64,000 nt of DNA from Haloarcula salinisoli (GTDB lineage: Archaea > Halobacteriota > Halobacteria > Halobacteriales > Haloarculaceae). The notes beneath the pieces are model-generated. The model was not told the DNA's origin. It saw only the letters and a list, made by a program, of their open reading frames with translations, and searched no databases. The stretch is from assembly GCF_019599405.1 (NCBI RefSeq), contig NZ_RKLQ01000002.1, positions 62,001 to 126,000 of the forward strand, in the 5' to 3' direction. Positions 16,449 to 24,795 of the stretch are shown here, one piece after another (within the stretch, counting starts at the first letter, position 1; every line of letters begins with the position of its first letter). The translations under genes were made by a program, and so were the position numbers.

Positions 16449-16634
16449 TCAGTCGAAGACCGTCAGCCGGTCTCGTGCGGCTTCGATGAGGACGAAGCCG
16501 ACAAAATAGACGGAGCCCACGGTGAACGCGAGCCGCCAGTCGACACTCCGGGCCGGGAACTCCACGCCCAGGAGCAGGCCGGAGGCGGCCGAAAAGAGGA
16601 GCCATATCCCGATGGTTCTGGCGGTGAGGGCCAT
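16449..16634 (-). CDS. 61-aa two-helix membrane protein
   Basis: MALTARTIGIWLLFSAASGL then LLGVEFPARSVDWRLAFTVGSV and YFVGFVLIEAARDRLTVFD: two hydrophobic helices with a short loop containing ARSVDWR. No family recognised. It converges on rfcC with only a few bases between stops. Codon pattern and a clean ATG support a real gene. Confidence 0.65.
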   Translation of the reverse strand: MALTARTIGIWLLFSAASGLLLGVEFPARSVDWRLAFTVGSVYFVGFVLIEAARDRLTVFD

Positions 16635-16724
16635 CGTGGTCGGTCGTTGTGCCCGACCGGAAAAATTCGTTTCGTCCAGCAGCTCGGCGGTGGGTCAGTA
16701 GCTGAGTGAGTGGAGCGAGCGCCC

Positions 16725-17156
16725 CTACCCCAGCGAGGCGTTCGCCGCCCGTACGTCGCGGATATCCTGATACAGGTCGGCGACGACGTGGACCCACAGC
16801 GTCACGGCCGCCAGGAGCGAAAGCGTCGGTGCGACCACCCAGAGCACGGCGACCAGCGGGCCGCCGATGAGCATATGGCTGAGCAGGCGGTCGAGCTTGC
16901 CGAGTTCGTACTCGTGGAAGATAGACGCCTGGTCGGTAACGACCGCACGCGGGTTCCGCAGGCAGTAGCGAATCGCCCGCGGGTCGCCGGTGTTGTACCA
17001 GGCGACCAGAAAGTGGTCGAAGTCGATGCCGACCCCGACGACTGCGGCGAAGACGACCCAGCCAAGCCCGGTCAGCAGGTCCAGCCCGGCGTAGAGGCCG
17101 GCGGCCAGGCCGACGGCGACCGAGAGCAGGAAGTGGTCTCGCGAGTAGATAGGAAT
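16725..17156 (-). CDS. Membrane-bound metal-dependent hydrolase-like protein (YdjM type), ATT start
   Basis: About 143 aa: PIYSRDHFLLSVAVGLAAGL, then VGVGIDFDHFLVAWYN, FHEYELGKLDRLLSHMLIGG and TLWVHVVADLYQDI. The DFDH and HVVAD pairs and three or four hydrophobic helices are typical of the DUF457/YdjM membrane hydrolases; the substrate is unknown. The frame has no ATG, GTG or TTG between an upstream stop and the conserved start; ATT at 17156 would give MPIYSRDHF. Either a non-standard start is used or the start codon was lost. A GTG 19 nt upstream is in another frame. Confidence 0.7.
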   Translation of the reverse strand: MPIYSRDHFLLSVAVGLAAGLYAGLDLLTGLGWVVFAAVVGVGIDFDHFLVAWYNTGDPRAIRYCLRNPRAVVTDQASIFHEYELGKLDRLLSHMLIGGPLVAVLWVVAPTLSLLAAVTLWVHVVADLYQDIRDVRAANASLG

Positions 17157-17322
17157 CCCTCGACAGTGGGTTCACAGAGGCGACACTTATCGGGTCCGTT
17201 CGGCTACCGGCAGTGACCCGTGTCGGCGCTGGCCGAGCGTGGTAGCACGGAGCGTGTGAGAGCTGAGTAGTGGCTTCGAAATCCTTTTAGGCGCTACGAC
17301 GGGAATCTATGGACAACGAACC

Positions 17323-17631
17323 ATGGAAATCGACATCATCGAGGAAGACGAGAATCCCATGTTGCACCGAACGGACGTCCGCTTCGAGGTCGTCCACGAG
17401 GAGGCCACGCCCTCCCGACTCTCCGTGCGTGACTCCCTCGCAGCCACGCTGAACAAGGACGCCGAAGAGGTCGTCATCCACAAGCTCGACACGAAGTTCG
17501 GGATGCGAAAGACCATCGGCTACGCGAAGGTCTACGAGAGCCCCGAGTACGCACGCGACGTCGAGCAGGACCACATGCTCGAGCGCAACAAGATCGTCGC
17601 CGACGGCGAAGAAGAGGCGGAGGAAGCATAG
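17323..17631 (+). CDS. rps24e: 30S ribosomal protein S24e
   Basis: A 102-aa protein: MEIDIIEEDENPMLHRTDVRFEV, ATPSRLSVRDSLAATLNK, VVIHKLDTKFGMRKTIGYAKVYE. This is archaeal S24e of normal length with an acidic halophilic tail. A TATA-like CTTTTAG near 17283-17289 lies about 36 nt before the ATG, so a short leader is likely. It heads an S24e-S27ae-Kae1/Bud32 run with tight spacing, an arrangement widely conserved in Euryarchaeota. Confidence 0.97.
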   Translation: MEIDIIEEDENPMLHRTDVRFEVVHEEATPSRLSVRDSLAATLNKDAEEVVIHKLDTKFGMRKTIGYAKVYESPEYARDVEQDHMLERNKIVADGEEEAEEA

Positions 17632-17763
17632 ATGCCTCGCTCCGACTACTACGAGGACGGCGAGCTGACGAAGGAGATGTGCCCGCGCTGCGGTGACACG
17701 GTGCTTGCCGACCACGACGACCGAAAGCACTGCGGGAAGTGCGGCTACACCGAGTGGAAGTAA
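17632..17763 (+). CDS. rps27ae: 30S ribosomal protein S27ae
   Basis: A 43-aa zinc-ribbon protein: [20 protein letters not shown] then [10 protein letters not shown]. Cys17, Cys20, Cys34 and Cys37 bind zinc. It starts directly after the S24e stop (TAGATG), which fixes the start, and is co-transcribed with S24e. Length is normal for archaea, where S27ae lacks the ubiquitin fusion of eukaryotes. Confidence 0.96.
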   Translation: MPRSDYYEDGELTKEMCPRCGDTVLADHDDRKHCGKCGYTEWK

Positions 17764-17769
17764 GGCGCG

Positions 17770-19497
17770 ATGCGGATTCTCGGTATCGAGGGGACTGCCT
17801 GGGCAGCCAGTGCTGCGATCTTCGAGAGCGACAGTATAGAGCTCTCGAAGGCTCGTCAGAACGCAGCTTCTGACGGTGTGTACGAGTGTGCGGAGCTGGA
17901 CGACCCCAGCGACGACCACGTCTTCATCGAGACCGACGCGTACCAGCCCGATAGCGGCGGCATCCACCCGCGCGAGGCCGCCGAACACATGAGCGAGGCG
18001 ATTCCCGAGGTGGTCGAGACGGCTATCGACCACGCCCAGGAGCGGGCGGTTGCTGATTCTGCCCCGCCGATTGATGCGGTCGCCTTCTCGCGTGGCCCCG
18101 GTCTGGGCCCCTGTCTGCGCATCGTCGCCACCGCGGCACGCGCCGTCGCCCAGCGCTTCGACGTGCCGCTGGTGGGCGTGAACCACATGGTCGCCCACCT
18201 GGAGGTGGGCCGGCACCGATCGGGCTTTGACTCGCCGGTCTGCCTGAACGCCTCCGGCGCGAACGCTCACGTCCTGGGGTATCGCAACGGCCGCTACCGG
18301 GTGCTGGGCGAGACGATGGACACCGGCGCGGGCAACGCCATCGACAAGTTCACCCGCCACGTCGGCTGGCAACACCCCGGCGGGCCGAAGGTCGAACAGC
18401 ACGCGCTCGACGGCGAGTACCACCCGCTGCCCTACGTCGTCAAGGGGATGGACTTCTCCTTCTCGGGCGTGATGAGCGCCGCGAAGCAGGCGGTAGACGA
18501 CGATATTCCAGTGAACGACGTCTGCCGGGGCCTCGAAGAGACTATCTTCGGGATGCTCACCGAGGTCTCCGAGCGCGCGCTCTCCCTTACCGGCGCAGAC
18601 GAGCTGGTGCTGGGTGGGGGCGTCGGCCAGAACCAGCGCCTCCAGGGGATGCTCAAGGAGATGTGCGAGCAACGCGGCGCAGAGTTTTACGCCCCGGAGA
18701 ACCGCTTCCTGCGGGACAACGCCGGGATGATAGCGATGCTGGGCGCGAAGATGTACGCCGCCGGCGACACGCTCGAAATTGCCGAGTCCGCTATCGACTC
18801 GAACTTCCGGCCGGACGAGGTCCCGGTCACGTGGCGCGGGCGGGACCCAGTGGGTCCCGCCGGCGGAGCGAGCGGGCGACGCCCGCGAGCAGACGACGCG
18901 GAGACCGAACTCCAGGGCGCGGAGGCGACGGTCACCATCGAGGCCGACCGCGTCGTCAAGGAGCGCAACCCCCGGAGCTACCGGCACCCCGCGCTCGACG
19001 AGCGGCTGCGGACCGAACGCACCCGCCAGGAAGTGCGGCTGACGAGCGAGGCCCGCCACAACGGCGTTCCGACGCCGCTGGTGCTTGACGTCGACCCCGA
19101 CGAGGCCCGCATCGTCTTCCAGCGCGTCGGGGCGGCCGACCTTCGGGAGTCGCTGTCGGCCGACACCGTCGGGGCCGTCGGCGAGCATCTCGCCCGCATC
19201 CACGACGCCGGCTTCGTCCACGGGGACCCGACGACGAGAAACGTCAGAGTCGGGGGCAACGAGACGGCTGACGGTCGTTCGGTGTTCCTCATCGACTTCG
19301 GCCTGGGCTACGCCACTGGCGAGCCCGAAGACCACGCGATGGATCTCCACGTGCTGGCCCAGTCACTGGCCGGGACCGCCGACGACCCCGAGGCGCTGTT
19401 TGAGGCGGCCCGCGACGCCTACCGCGACGAGAGTGACCACGCGGACGCCGTCTTCGCCAGCCTGACCGACATCGAAGGCCGTGGCCGGTACCAGTAG
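17770..19497 (+). CDS. kae1-bud32: Kae1-Bud32 fusion, tRNA t6A37 synthesis
   Basis: A 575-aa two-domain protein. Residues ~1-350 are Kae1/TsaD: FSRGPGLGPCLRI, the metal site VNHMVAHLEVGR, and VLGGGVGQNQRLQ. Residues ~375-575 are the Bud32 kinase/ATPase: VVKERNPRSYRHPALDERLR, catalytic loop HGDPTTRNV, and LIDFGLGYATGEPEDHAMDL. The fusion is known in archaea. Kae1 transfers threonylcarbamoyl to A37 of ANN-decoding tRNAs; Bud32 regulates it within KEOPS. The linker after TWRGRDPVG is Gly/Arg-rich and looks like a GC-rich expansion. It follows S27ae by 6 nt. Confidence 0.97.
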   Translation: MRILGIEGTAWAASAAIFESDSIELSKARQNAASDGVYECAELDDPSDDHVFIETDAYQPDSGGIHPREAAEHMSEAIPEVVETAIDHAQERAVADSAPPIDAVAFSRGPGLGPCLRIVATAARAVAQRFDVPLVGVNHMVAHLEVGRHRSGFDSPVCLNASGANAHVLGYRNGRYRVLGETMDTGAGNAIDKFTRHVGWQHPGGPKVEQHALDGEYHPLPYVVKGMDFSFSGVMSAAKQAVDDDIPVNDVCRGLEETIFGMLTEVSERALSLTGADELVLGGGVGQNQRLQGMLKEMCEQRGAEFYAPENRFLRDNAGMIAMLGAKMYAAGDTLEIAESAIDSNFRPDEVPVTWRGRDPVGPAGGASGRRPRADDAETELQGAEATVTIEADRVVKERNPRSYRHPALDERLRTERTRQEVRLTSEARHNGVPTPLVLDVDPDEARIVFQRVGAADLRESLSADTVGAVGEHLARIHDAGFVHGDPTTRNVRVGGNETADGRSVFLIDFGLGYATGEPEDHAMDLHVLAQSLAGTADDPEALFEAARDAYRDESDHADAVFASLTDIEGRGRYQ

Positions 19498-19550
19498 GGC
19501 GGCGGGACGAGCCAGAACCCACTCCTTGCTGGCCGTCGTAGCGACGGCAG

Positions 19551-19967
19551 ATGCGCTATCTCGTCTGGGCTATCATCGCACTGCTTGGCTACACGGCGGT
19601 TCCGCCGCTGGTGAAACTCGCGACCGCGGACATCCCGAGCGACGTGGTCGTGCTCATCTCCAACGGCATCCTCGTCGTCGCCGCCGTCGGCATCATCCTC
19701 ACCGCGGACGTCTCGGTGACACCGTATCTGACCCACGAACGGTCAATCTACGCCTACGGTGCGGGCGTCGCACTGACGGTGGGCATCATCTCGTACTACC
19801 GGGCGCTCGCGGCCGGCCCGGTCAGCGTCGTCGTCCCCATCTTCGGGATGTTCATCGCCACCAGCTCCATCCTCGGTATCGCCTTTCTGGACGAACCGCT
19901 CACGGCCCGGAAAGTCGCCGGTATCGGGCTGGCCGTCGCCGCTATCTACCTGACCTCGGTGGAGTAA
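19551..19967 (+). CDS. EamA/DMT-family transporter, half-size
   Basis: A 138-aa protein with four or five hydrophobic helices: YLVWAIIALLGYTAVPPLVKL, VVVLISNGILVVAAVGIIL, YAYGAGVALTVGIISYYRAL, SVVVPIFGMFIATSSILGIAFL, and the last helix ending in AIYLTSVE. The PLxxPIF..TSS..G..FLDEPL..K..G pattern is the EamA signature. It is one EamA repeat, so it may dimerise like SMR transporters. Substrate unknown. ATG at 19551 gives MRYLVWAI. Confidence 0.88.
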   Translation: MRYLVWAIIALLGYTAVPPLVKLATADIPSDVVVLISNGILVVAAVGIILTADVSVTPYLTHERSIYAYGAGVALTVGIISYYRALAAGPVSVVVPIFGMFIATSSILGIAFLDEPLTARKVAGIGLAVAAIYLTSVE

Positions 19968-20071
19968 GCGGTCGGGGTGGCCGGGCGCGAGTGGCGTGGC
20001 CTCGCCACGCCCGAGCGCCGACGGGGAAGGGCAGGGCGGCAGACAGAGCGAGAAAAGCTAAACCGGCCGGT

Positions 20072-20210
20072 GGCATCCGGCGAGCGAAGCGAGCCGGTTC
20101 CCCGGAATCGCGGCCTGCCGCGATTCCGGCCTTTTTCATCGACGTTTTTCGAGGAGCCCTCCCACAGCGCGCTCGGAGAGCGCGCGAGGAAGGGCGACGA
20201 TGAAAAAGGT
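20072..20210 (-). repeat. Compound hairpin/T-run element, copy 2
   Basis: In plus orientation: CCGGCGAGCGAAGCGAGCCGG hairpin, GGAATCGCGG...CCGCGATTCC hairpin, then CCTTTTTCATCGACGTTTTT, a third hairpin GCGCGCTCGGAGAGCGCGC, and GATGAAAAAGG. Read this way the T-runs follow a strong stem, so it could terminate the EamA transcript. The 284 bp between genes (19968-20251) hold little else. Confidence 0.75.
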
Positions 20211-20251
20211 CGGGGGGAAGGAATTTAGTCCACCCGGGTGTACGGCCCCAT

Positions 20252-20527
20252 ATGGTAGACAAACCCCAGTCAGGGGAACTGTTCGGCGTCCCGTACAACT
20301 TCGAGCGGCCCAGCCTGAAGCGGCTCGTCTCCTCGTACTGGCAGCCCGGCGACGGGATGCTGGTCGAGAAGCCCTTCGGTATCGGCTACACGCTGAACCT
20401 GGCGAACTGGCGCGCGTGGATCGTGCTGGCGGTCGCCGGCGCGATGCTGTATCAGGAACGCCGGGGCGACGGCGAGGAGTTCGAGGGCGAGGAAGCCGAC
20501 GAGCCAGTCGAAGTCGTCGTCGACTGA
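20252..20527 (+). CDS. DUF5808 family small membrane-associated protein
   Basis: A 91-aa protein: MVDKPQSGELFGVPYNFERP, SLKRLVSSYWQPGDGMLVEK, PFGIGYTLNLANWRAWIVLA and a short hydrophobic stretch VLAVAGAMLY before a Glu-rich tail. This matches the haloarchaeal DUF5808 family as I remember it. The single helix suggests membrane attachment with the N-terminal domain in the cytoplasm. ATG at 20252 is preceded by a purine-rich stretch. Function unknown. Confidence 0.8.
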   Translation: MVDKPQSGELFGVPYNFERPSLKRLVSSYWQPGDGMLVEKPFGIGYTLNLANWRAWIVLAVAGAMLYQERRGDGEEFEGEEADEPVEVVVD

Positions 20528-20593
20528 TACTGCCGGCACAGCCGGGAGCCCGTTTTCGACGCCTCTTTTGCGGGCGACCGCCCTGGTAGCGGT

Positions 20594-21244
20594 ATGCTCA
20601 ATTTCGTGACGACCAACCCCGGGAAGGTCCGGGAGGCGACGGCGTACCTGGACGACGAGGTGGTCCAGTTCGACTTCGACTACCCCGAGGTCCAGGCCGA
20701 CGAGCTCGGGGCGGTGGCGGCCCACGGTGCTCGCGAGGCCTACCGGGCGGCCGACGGGCCAGTCATCGTCGACGACGCCGGCCTCTTTATCGACGCCTTC
20801 GACGGATTCCCGGGACCGTACTCCTCCTATGTCGAGGACAGGGTCGGCATCGAGCGGGTCTGGCGCATGACCGAGCCCGAGGACGACCACAGTGCGGCCT
20901 TTAAGACTGTCATCGCCTACTGCGACGGGGACGATTTCGCCGCGACCCCGGACCCAGTGGACCGCGACGAGCGCCGGGGCCAGGACCTCGCCGCTGACGA
21001 CCGCGGCGGGGCGACGACGGACGAACAGGTCGAGGGCGGGGAGGACGCGCTGCCGGTCAAGCTGTTCGAGGGGCGGGTCCCGGGCGAGATCGTCGCCCCG
21101 CGCGGCGAGGGCGGCTTCGGCTTCGACCCTATCTTCGAGCACGACGGGACCACGTTCGCGGAGATGAGCACCGACGAGAAAAACGCCGTCTCCCACCGCG
21201 GGCGGGCGCTGGCCAAGTTCGCGGAGTGGTACGCCGAGCGATGA
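20594..21244 (+). CDS. ITPase, non-canonical purine NTP pyrophosphatase (Ham1/RdgB)
   Basis: A 216-aa Ham1 protein. FVTTNPGKVREA binds the triphosphate, VIVDDAGLFIDAFDGFPGPYS holds the catalytic acidic residues, and GEGGFGFDPIFEHDG and SHRGRALAKF complete the site. It hydrolyses ITP, dITP and XTP and so cleans the nucleotide pool. Between CDGDDFAATPDPVD and LPVKLFEGRVPGEIV lies an unusual acidic insertion of about 35 residues (DERRGQDLAADDRGG...); compact family members go straight from strand to strand here. Its stop overlaps the next ATG (ATGA). Confidence 0.93.
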   Translation: MLNFVTTNPGKVREATAYLDDEVVQFDFDYPEVQADELGAVAAHGAREAYRAADGPVIVDDAGLFIDAFDGFPGPYSSYVEDRVGIERVWRMTEPEDDHSAAFKTVIAYCDGDDFAATPDPVDRDERRGQDLAADDRGGATTDEQVEGGEDALPVKLFEGRVPGEIVAPRGEGGFGFDPIFEHDGTTFAEMSTDEKNAVSHRGRALAKFAEWYAER

Positions 21245-21297
21245 GCGAGACGTACCCCGAACCGCGACCACGCGGTGAGTGGGAGGCCGGACGATGA
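21241..21297 (+). CDS. 18-aa mini-ORF coupled to ITPase
   Basis: MSETYPEPRPRGEWEAGR starts on the ITPase stop (ATGA overlap) and ends on the ATG of the next mini-ORF, again ATGA. It has no recognisable domain. It may be a coupling relay or a by-product of a duplicated start region; expression is unproven. Confidence 0.3.
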   Translation: MSETYPEPRPRGEWEAGR

Positions 21298-21410
21298 GCG
21301 AGGCATACGTCGACAGACACACCGGCGTCTGTCGGACGTTGCGACGCCGGAGCGACGTGGCGCTGTTGCAACCCAGTCGGCGCGTCCGGCGTGACGGGAG
21401 AGAGCGATGA
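21294..21410 (+). CDS. 38-aa mini-ORF coupled to SDR
   Basis: It begins MSEAYVDRHTGVCRTLRRRS and ends on the SDR start with an ATGA overlap. It is basic (Arg-rich), unlike ordinary haloarchaeal proteins, which argues against a folded product. The start context GATGAGCGAG is the same as that of the ORFs before and after. Confidence 0.3.
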   Translation: MSEAYVDRHTGVCRTLRRRSDVALLQPSRRVRRDGRER

Positions 21411-22168
21411 GCGAGCGCGGCACCGCGCTCGTCACGGGCGCTTCGGCGGGTATCGGTGCGGCACTGGCCCGGGAGTTCGCTGCCCACGGGCACGACGTGG
21501 TGTTGGTGGCCCGCCGGGCGGAGCGCCTGGAGCGGCTCGCTGGAGAGCTCGAAGCCGAGGGCGTCACAGCCACACCCATCGTGATGGACTTAGACGACGC
21601 CGCGGCGGCGATGGACCTCCACGAAGATGTCACCGAGCGCGGGCTCGACATCGACATCCTCGTCAACAACGTCGGCGTCGGCACGTACGGGCCCTTCGCC
21701 GACAGTGACCTCGACGCCGAGCGGACCCAGCTCCGGCTCAACGTCGTGTTGCCGGTCGAGCTCACCAGACTCTTTCTCGACGACTGCCGAAAAGTGCTGA
21801 ACGTGGGGTCGATGGCGGGGATGGCACCCGGCCCCGGCCTCTCGACGTACTACGCGAGCAAGGCCTACGTCAACAGCTTCACCGAAGCCATCGCCGAGGA
21901 GCTCCGGGGCGAGGTCGACGTGACGCTGGTCTGTCCCGGGCCGGTCGATACGGAGTTCGCCGACCGGGCGGGGATGGGCGAGTCGTCGGTGGGGTCGGTC
22001 AGCTCGAACACGCCAGAGAACGTCGCCAAAGCGGCCTACAGCGGCCTGATGGACGGCGAGACCGTCGTCATCCCGAGCCGGGCGATGCGCGTGGTGGACC
22101 TGCTGGCCCGGGTCGCGCCCCGGTCGGTCGTCCGCCGGGTGACCCGGTGGGTCAACAGCGGGCGATAG
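21407..22168 (+). CDS. Short-chain dehydrogenase/reductase (SDR)
   Basis: A 253-aa classical SDR. TGASAGIGAALAREFA binds the NAD(P) diphosphate, NNVGVGTYGPF is the NNAG-like motif, and the catalytic Ser-Tyr-Lys are in NVGSMAGMAPGPGLSTYYASKAY. ARRAERLERL after strand 2 (Arg-Arg) favours NADPH. Compared with typical members a segment before KVLNVGSMAGM is shortened (DDCRKVLNV), removing much of one helix, which could impair folding. It follows ITPase through two ATGA-overlapping mini-ORFs. Confidence 0.92.
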   Translation: MSERGTALVTGASAGIGAALAREFAAHGHDVVLVARRAERLERLAGELEAEGVTATPIVMDLDDAAAAMDLHEDVTERGLDIDILVNNVGVGTYGPFADSDLDAERTQLRLNVVLPVELTRLFLDDCRKVLNVGSMAGMAPGPGLSTYYASKAYVNSFTEAIAEELRGEVDVTLVCPGPVDTEFADRAGMGESSVGSVSSNTPENVAKAAYSGLMDGETVVIPSRAMRVVDLLARVAPRSVVRRVTRWVNSGR

Positions 22169-22266
22169 CTCGGGGACGAGGGCGGGCCGGACCCCGGTTT
22201 CCCTGTATTTTCAGGTTCTGGGAACAGCAAGGCCGGTTGAAGGGGGAGTAGTGGGGACATTCTCGT

Positions 22267-23970
22267 ATGGCACGACCAGTCGTCGAACAGTACAAAGGGC
22301 TGATACGGCAGTCGCTGGACCTGGTTGGGGTGTCCGGCTCCATCGAGCGGAAGGTACTCGCAGCCGTCGGCATCCAGTTCGGGGTCTCCGTGGCGCTGGC
22401 CGCCGTGGCGATTCTGTTCAGTGGCGTCGTCCAGCTCGCGTTGACGGCGCTGTTGCTGGCTGGCGCGACGGTCGCCTTTGCCAACACCGTCTTCATCACC
22501 CGCGAGGACATGGTCGACCCGATAGTCACCCTCTCGGAGCGGGCCGACCGCATCGCGGCTGGCGAAATCGATGTCGACGTCCCCGACAGCGAGCGGGCCG
22601 ACGAGGTGGCGAGCCTGCTTGCCTCCTTCGGGGCGATGCAGGCGAGCCTGGCGACGGTGGCCCGACAGGCCGACGCCCTGGCCGCCCAGGAGTTCGACGA
22701 CCCGGTGCTAGAGGAGGACGTGCCCGGGACGTTCGGCGAGTCACTCGACCGGATGGCGACCAACATGGACGAGTACACCACGGAGCTCCAGGAGATGACC
22801 GCCGACCTGGAGGAGCGGTCGGCGGCGCTCTCGGAGCTTGTGACCGCCTTCGGCGACGCCGCCGAGCGAGCGAAAGCCGGCGACCTCACGGCGACCATCG
22901 ACGCGGAGTTCGAGGACGTCGACGACCAGTTCCAGCAGGTCGTCACCGACTACAACAACCTGCTTCGGACGCTCGCGGACACCGTCGGCGAGGTGACCGA
23001 GTTCGCGGACGAGGTGGCCGACTCCAGCGACCGTGTCACCGAGAGCGTCGCCGAAATAGACCGTGCGAGCGACGAGATCGCCCGCTCGGTCCAGGACATC
23101 TCCGCGGACGCCAGTCGGCAGGCCGACCGCCACGACGCCGTGGCGGGCGATATGAACACGCTGTCGGCCACCGTCGAGGAGATAGCGGCGACGGCGACCG
23201 ACGCCGCCGAGACCGCCGAGCGAGCCGCCGAGCGGGGCCGCGACGGGCGAGCCGAGGCCGCCACAGCCATCGACGAACTGGAGCTGATGACCGAGCGCAT
23301 CGACGAGATCGCGGTGTCGGTCGAGGGGCTGGTCGAGGAGATAGCCGAGATAGACGAGGTGGTCGACCTCATCACCGAGGTGGCCGAACAGACGAACATG
23401 CTGGCGCTGAACGCCTCCATCGAGGCCGCCCGCGCCGACGCCGACGGCGACGGCTTCGCTGTCGTCGCCGAGGAGGTCAAGTCCCTGGCCGAGGAGACCC
23501 GGGACGCCGCCGGCGAGATATCCGAGCGCATCGAGGCGGTCCAGGAGAGCGCCAACGCGACGGTCGCGGACGTGGAGGCGACCAACGAGCGCGTGGCCGG
23601 CAGCACCGACAGCATCGAGGCGACGCTGCGGGACTTCGAGGACATCGTCGACGTGCTCGGTGAGGTCAACGACGCCATCCAGGAGATATCCGACGCGACG
23701 GACGAACAGGCCCAGACCACCCAGGAGGTCGTCACAGCCGTCGACGAGGTCGCAGAGGTCAGCGAGCAGACCAAGCAGGAGGCCGAGTCCGTCGCCGCCG
23801 CGACGGAGGAACAGACCGCGACCATCTCCGAGGTGACCGGCGAGGTCCAGTCGGTCGCCGACCGGACCGACGACCTCCACGACCTGCTCCAGCAGTTCGA
23901 CGTGACCGAGCCCCAGGGACCGACCGCCGGCGAAACCACCGAGGTGTTCGCGCCCAGCGCCGACGACTAG
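22267..23970 (+). CDS. Methyl-accepting chemotaxis transducer (Htr-like)
   Basis: A 567-aa transducer. Two hydrophobic helices near residues 30-78 ([20 protein letters not shown] and [15 protein letters not shown]) are followed by two HAMP-like regions ([20 protein letters not shown] and [18 protein letters not shown]). The long coiled coil has the CheA/CheW-binding hairpin [25 protein letters not shown] in full. There is no extracellular ligand domain: the loop between the helices is very short, so the input is probably membrane- or cytoplasm-derived, or from a partner receptor as with sensory rhodopsins. No rhodopsin gene is next to it. It ends on a CTAG shared with the convergent gene. Confidence 0.93.
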   Translation: MARPVVEQYKGLIRQSLDLVGVSGSIERKVLAAVGIQFGVSVALAAVAILFSGVVQLALTALLLAGATVAFANTVFITREDMVDPIVTLSERADRIAAGEIDVDVPDSERADEVASLLASFGAMQASLATVARQADALAAQEFDDPVLEEDVPGTFGESLDRMATNMDEYTTELQEMTADLEERSAALSELVTAFGDAAERAKAGDLTATIDAEFEDVDDQFQQVVTDYNNLLRTLADTVGEVTEFADEVADSSDRVTESVAEIDRASDEIARSVQDISADASRQADRHDAVAGDMNTLSATVEEIAATATDAAETAERAAERGRDGRAEAATAIDELELMTERIDEIAVSVEGLVEEIAEIDEVVDLITEVAEQTNMLALNASIEAARADADGDGFAVVAEEVKSLAEETRDAAGEISERIEAVQESANATVADVEATNERVAGSTDSIEATLRDFEDIVDVLGEVNDAIQEISDATDEQAQTTQEVVTAVDEVAEVSEQTKQEAESVAAATEEQTATISEVTGEVQSVADRTDDLHDLLQQFDVTEPQGPTAGETTEVFAPSADD

Positions 23971-24437
23971 GCCCGCGGGTCCAGGTCCGGGCCGGGATAC
24001 GCGCCGCCCTCGACCAGTTCGTACAGCGACTGGGCGTCGAACAGGGTCGCGAAGGCATCAGGTGTCCGGACGCTGACCTGCATATGTTCTTGCAGCGCCA
24101 TCCCCGTCTTCGCGCTTCGCAGCGTCTCGTCGTAGCTGAGCACGTGGGCGGCCCCGCCCCGGTAGGCCGAGGCAAGCGCCGGATGGTCGCCCTCGGGGTG
24201 GTCGACCGGCTCGCGCTCGCGCTCGATTCGCTCGCGCCAGTCGGCCGCGAGGTCGGGGTCGGCCAGGTCGGCGATGATGGCCTCTGTGTCGGCAAGCAAG
24301 GCGTCGCTGGCCACGAGCCGGACCCAGGAGTGTCGCCGGACGTGGTCCAGCGCTTCCCGGGCGTCGCCGCCGACGAGTAGGTCCGCCGCAAGCACGTCGG
24401 CGTCGGCGACGACGCGGGCGGGCGAGACCTCGGTCAT
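23967..24437 (-). CDS. PIN-like domain protein
   Basis: A 156-aa protein with [20 protein letters not shown] at the start, [18 protein letters not shown], and [20 protein letters not shown]. The Asp spacing (ADADVL ... DHPALA ... LSYDE) fits a PIN-like RNase fold with three or four acidic residues. It overlaps the stop of the 32-aa gene upstream by ATGA and ends on a CTAG with the transducer gene. Whether it is a toxin, an RNase or inactive cannot be told. Confidence 0.75.
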   Translation of the reverse strand: MTEVSPARVVADADVLAADLLVGGDAREALDHVRRHSWVRLVASDALLADTEAIIADLADPDLAADWRERIEREREPVDHPEGDHPALASAYRGGAAHVLSYDETLRSAKTGMALQEHMQVSVRTPDAFATLFDAQSLYELVEGGAYPGPDLDPRA

Positions 24438-24532
24438 CCTCGCTCCCCGCGCTGCGCCGCGAGCGCCTCCCGGATTGTTTCGACGCTGGTCTCGTGGTCG
24501 CTGGCGCGCTCGAACAGGTCGGCCCAGTCCAT
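24434..24532 (-). CDS. 32-aa protein coupled to the PIN-like gene
   Basis: MDWADLFERASDHETSVETI followed by [12 protein letters not shown]: one amphipathic helical hairpin, acidic then basic. The stop overlaps the PIN-like start (ATGA), so translation is coupled. Similar tiny MDWADLFERA proteins occur in other haloarchaea to my memory. A TATA-like GAATATAAA (reverse of 24592-24600) lies about 60 nt before the ATG. An antitoxin or accessory role is inference from the gene order. Confidence 0.65.
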   Translation of the reverse strand: MDWADLFERASDHETSVETIREALAAQRGERG

Positions 24533-24795
24533 ACGTCGCGTAGGAAGCGGTAACAAAAAAGCCGTGCCGTCTGCCATCTGTCTGACGGGAGTTTATATTC
24601 AATCCCTCCCTCGCCCGAGATACGGGCGCGAACTGGCAGCTTACGTTCGCTACGTCTGTAGCACGTCCCATCCTCCTGTCACGCGCCCGGATACTTGCAC
24701 CCCTTTTGCGAGAAGCTGTCCTGATAGCTGTGGGGTTCTGAGCAGCACCGCTGCTAGTAGAAAGCTACCAACAACGGTCGCGAATAGTGTTCTGT

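Noticed and set aside
18832-18910. Frameshift or insertion between the Kae1 and Bud32 domains
   Set aside because: The linker is Gly/Arg-rich but the frame is continuous and both domains are complete; the fusion is normal in many archaea.
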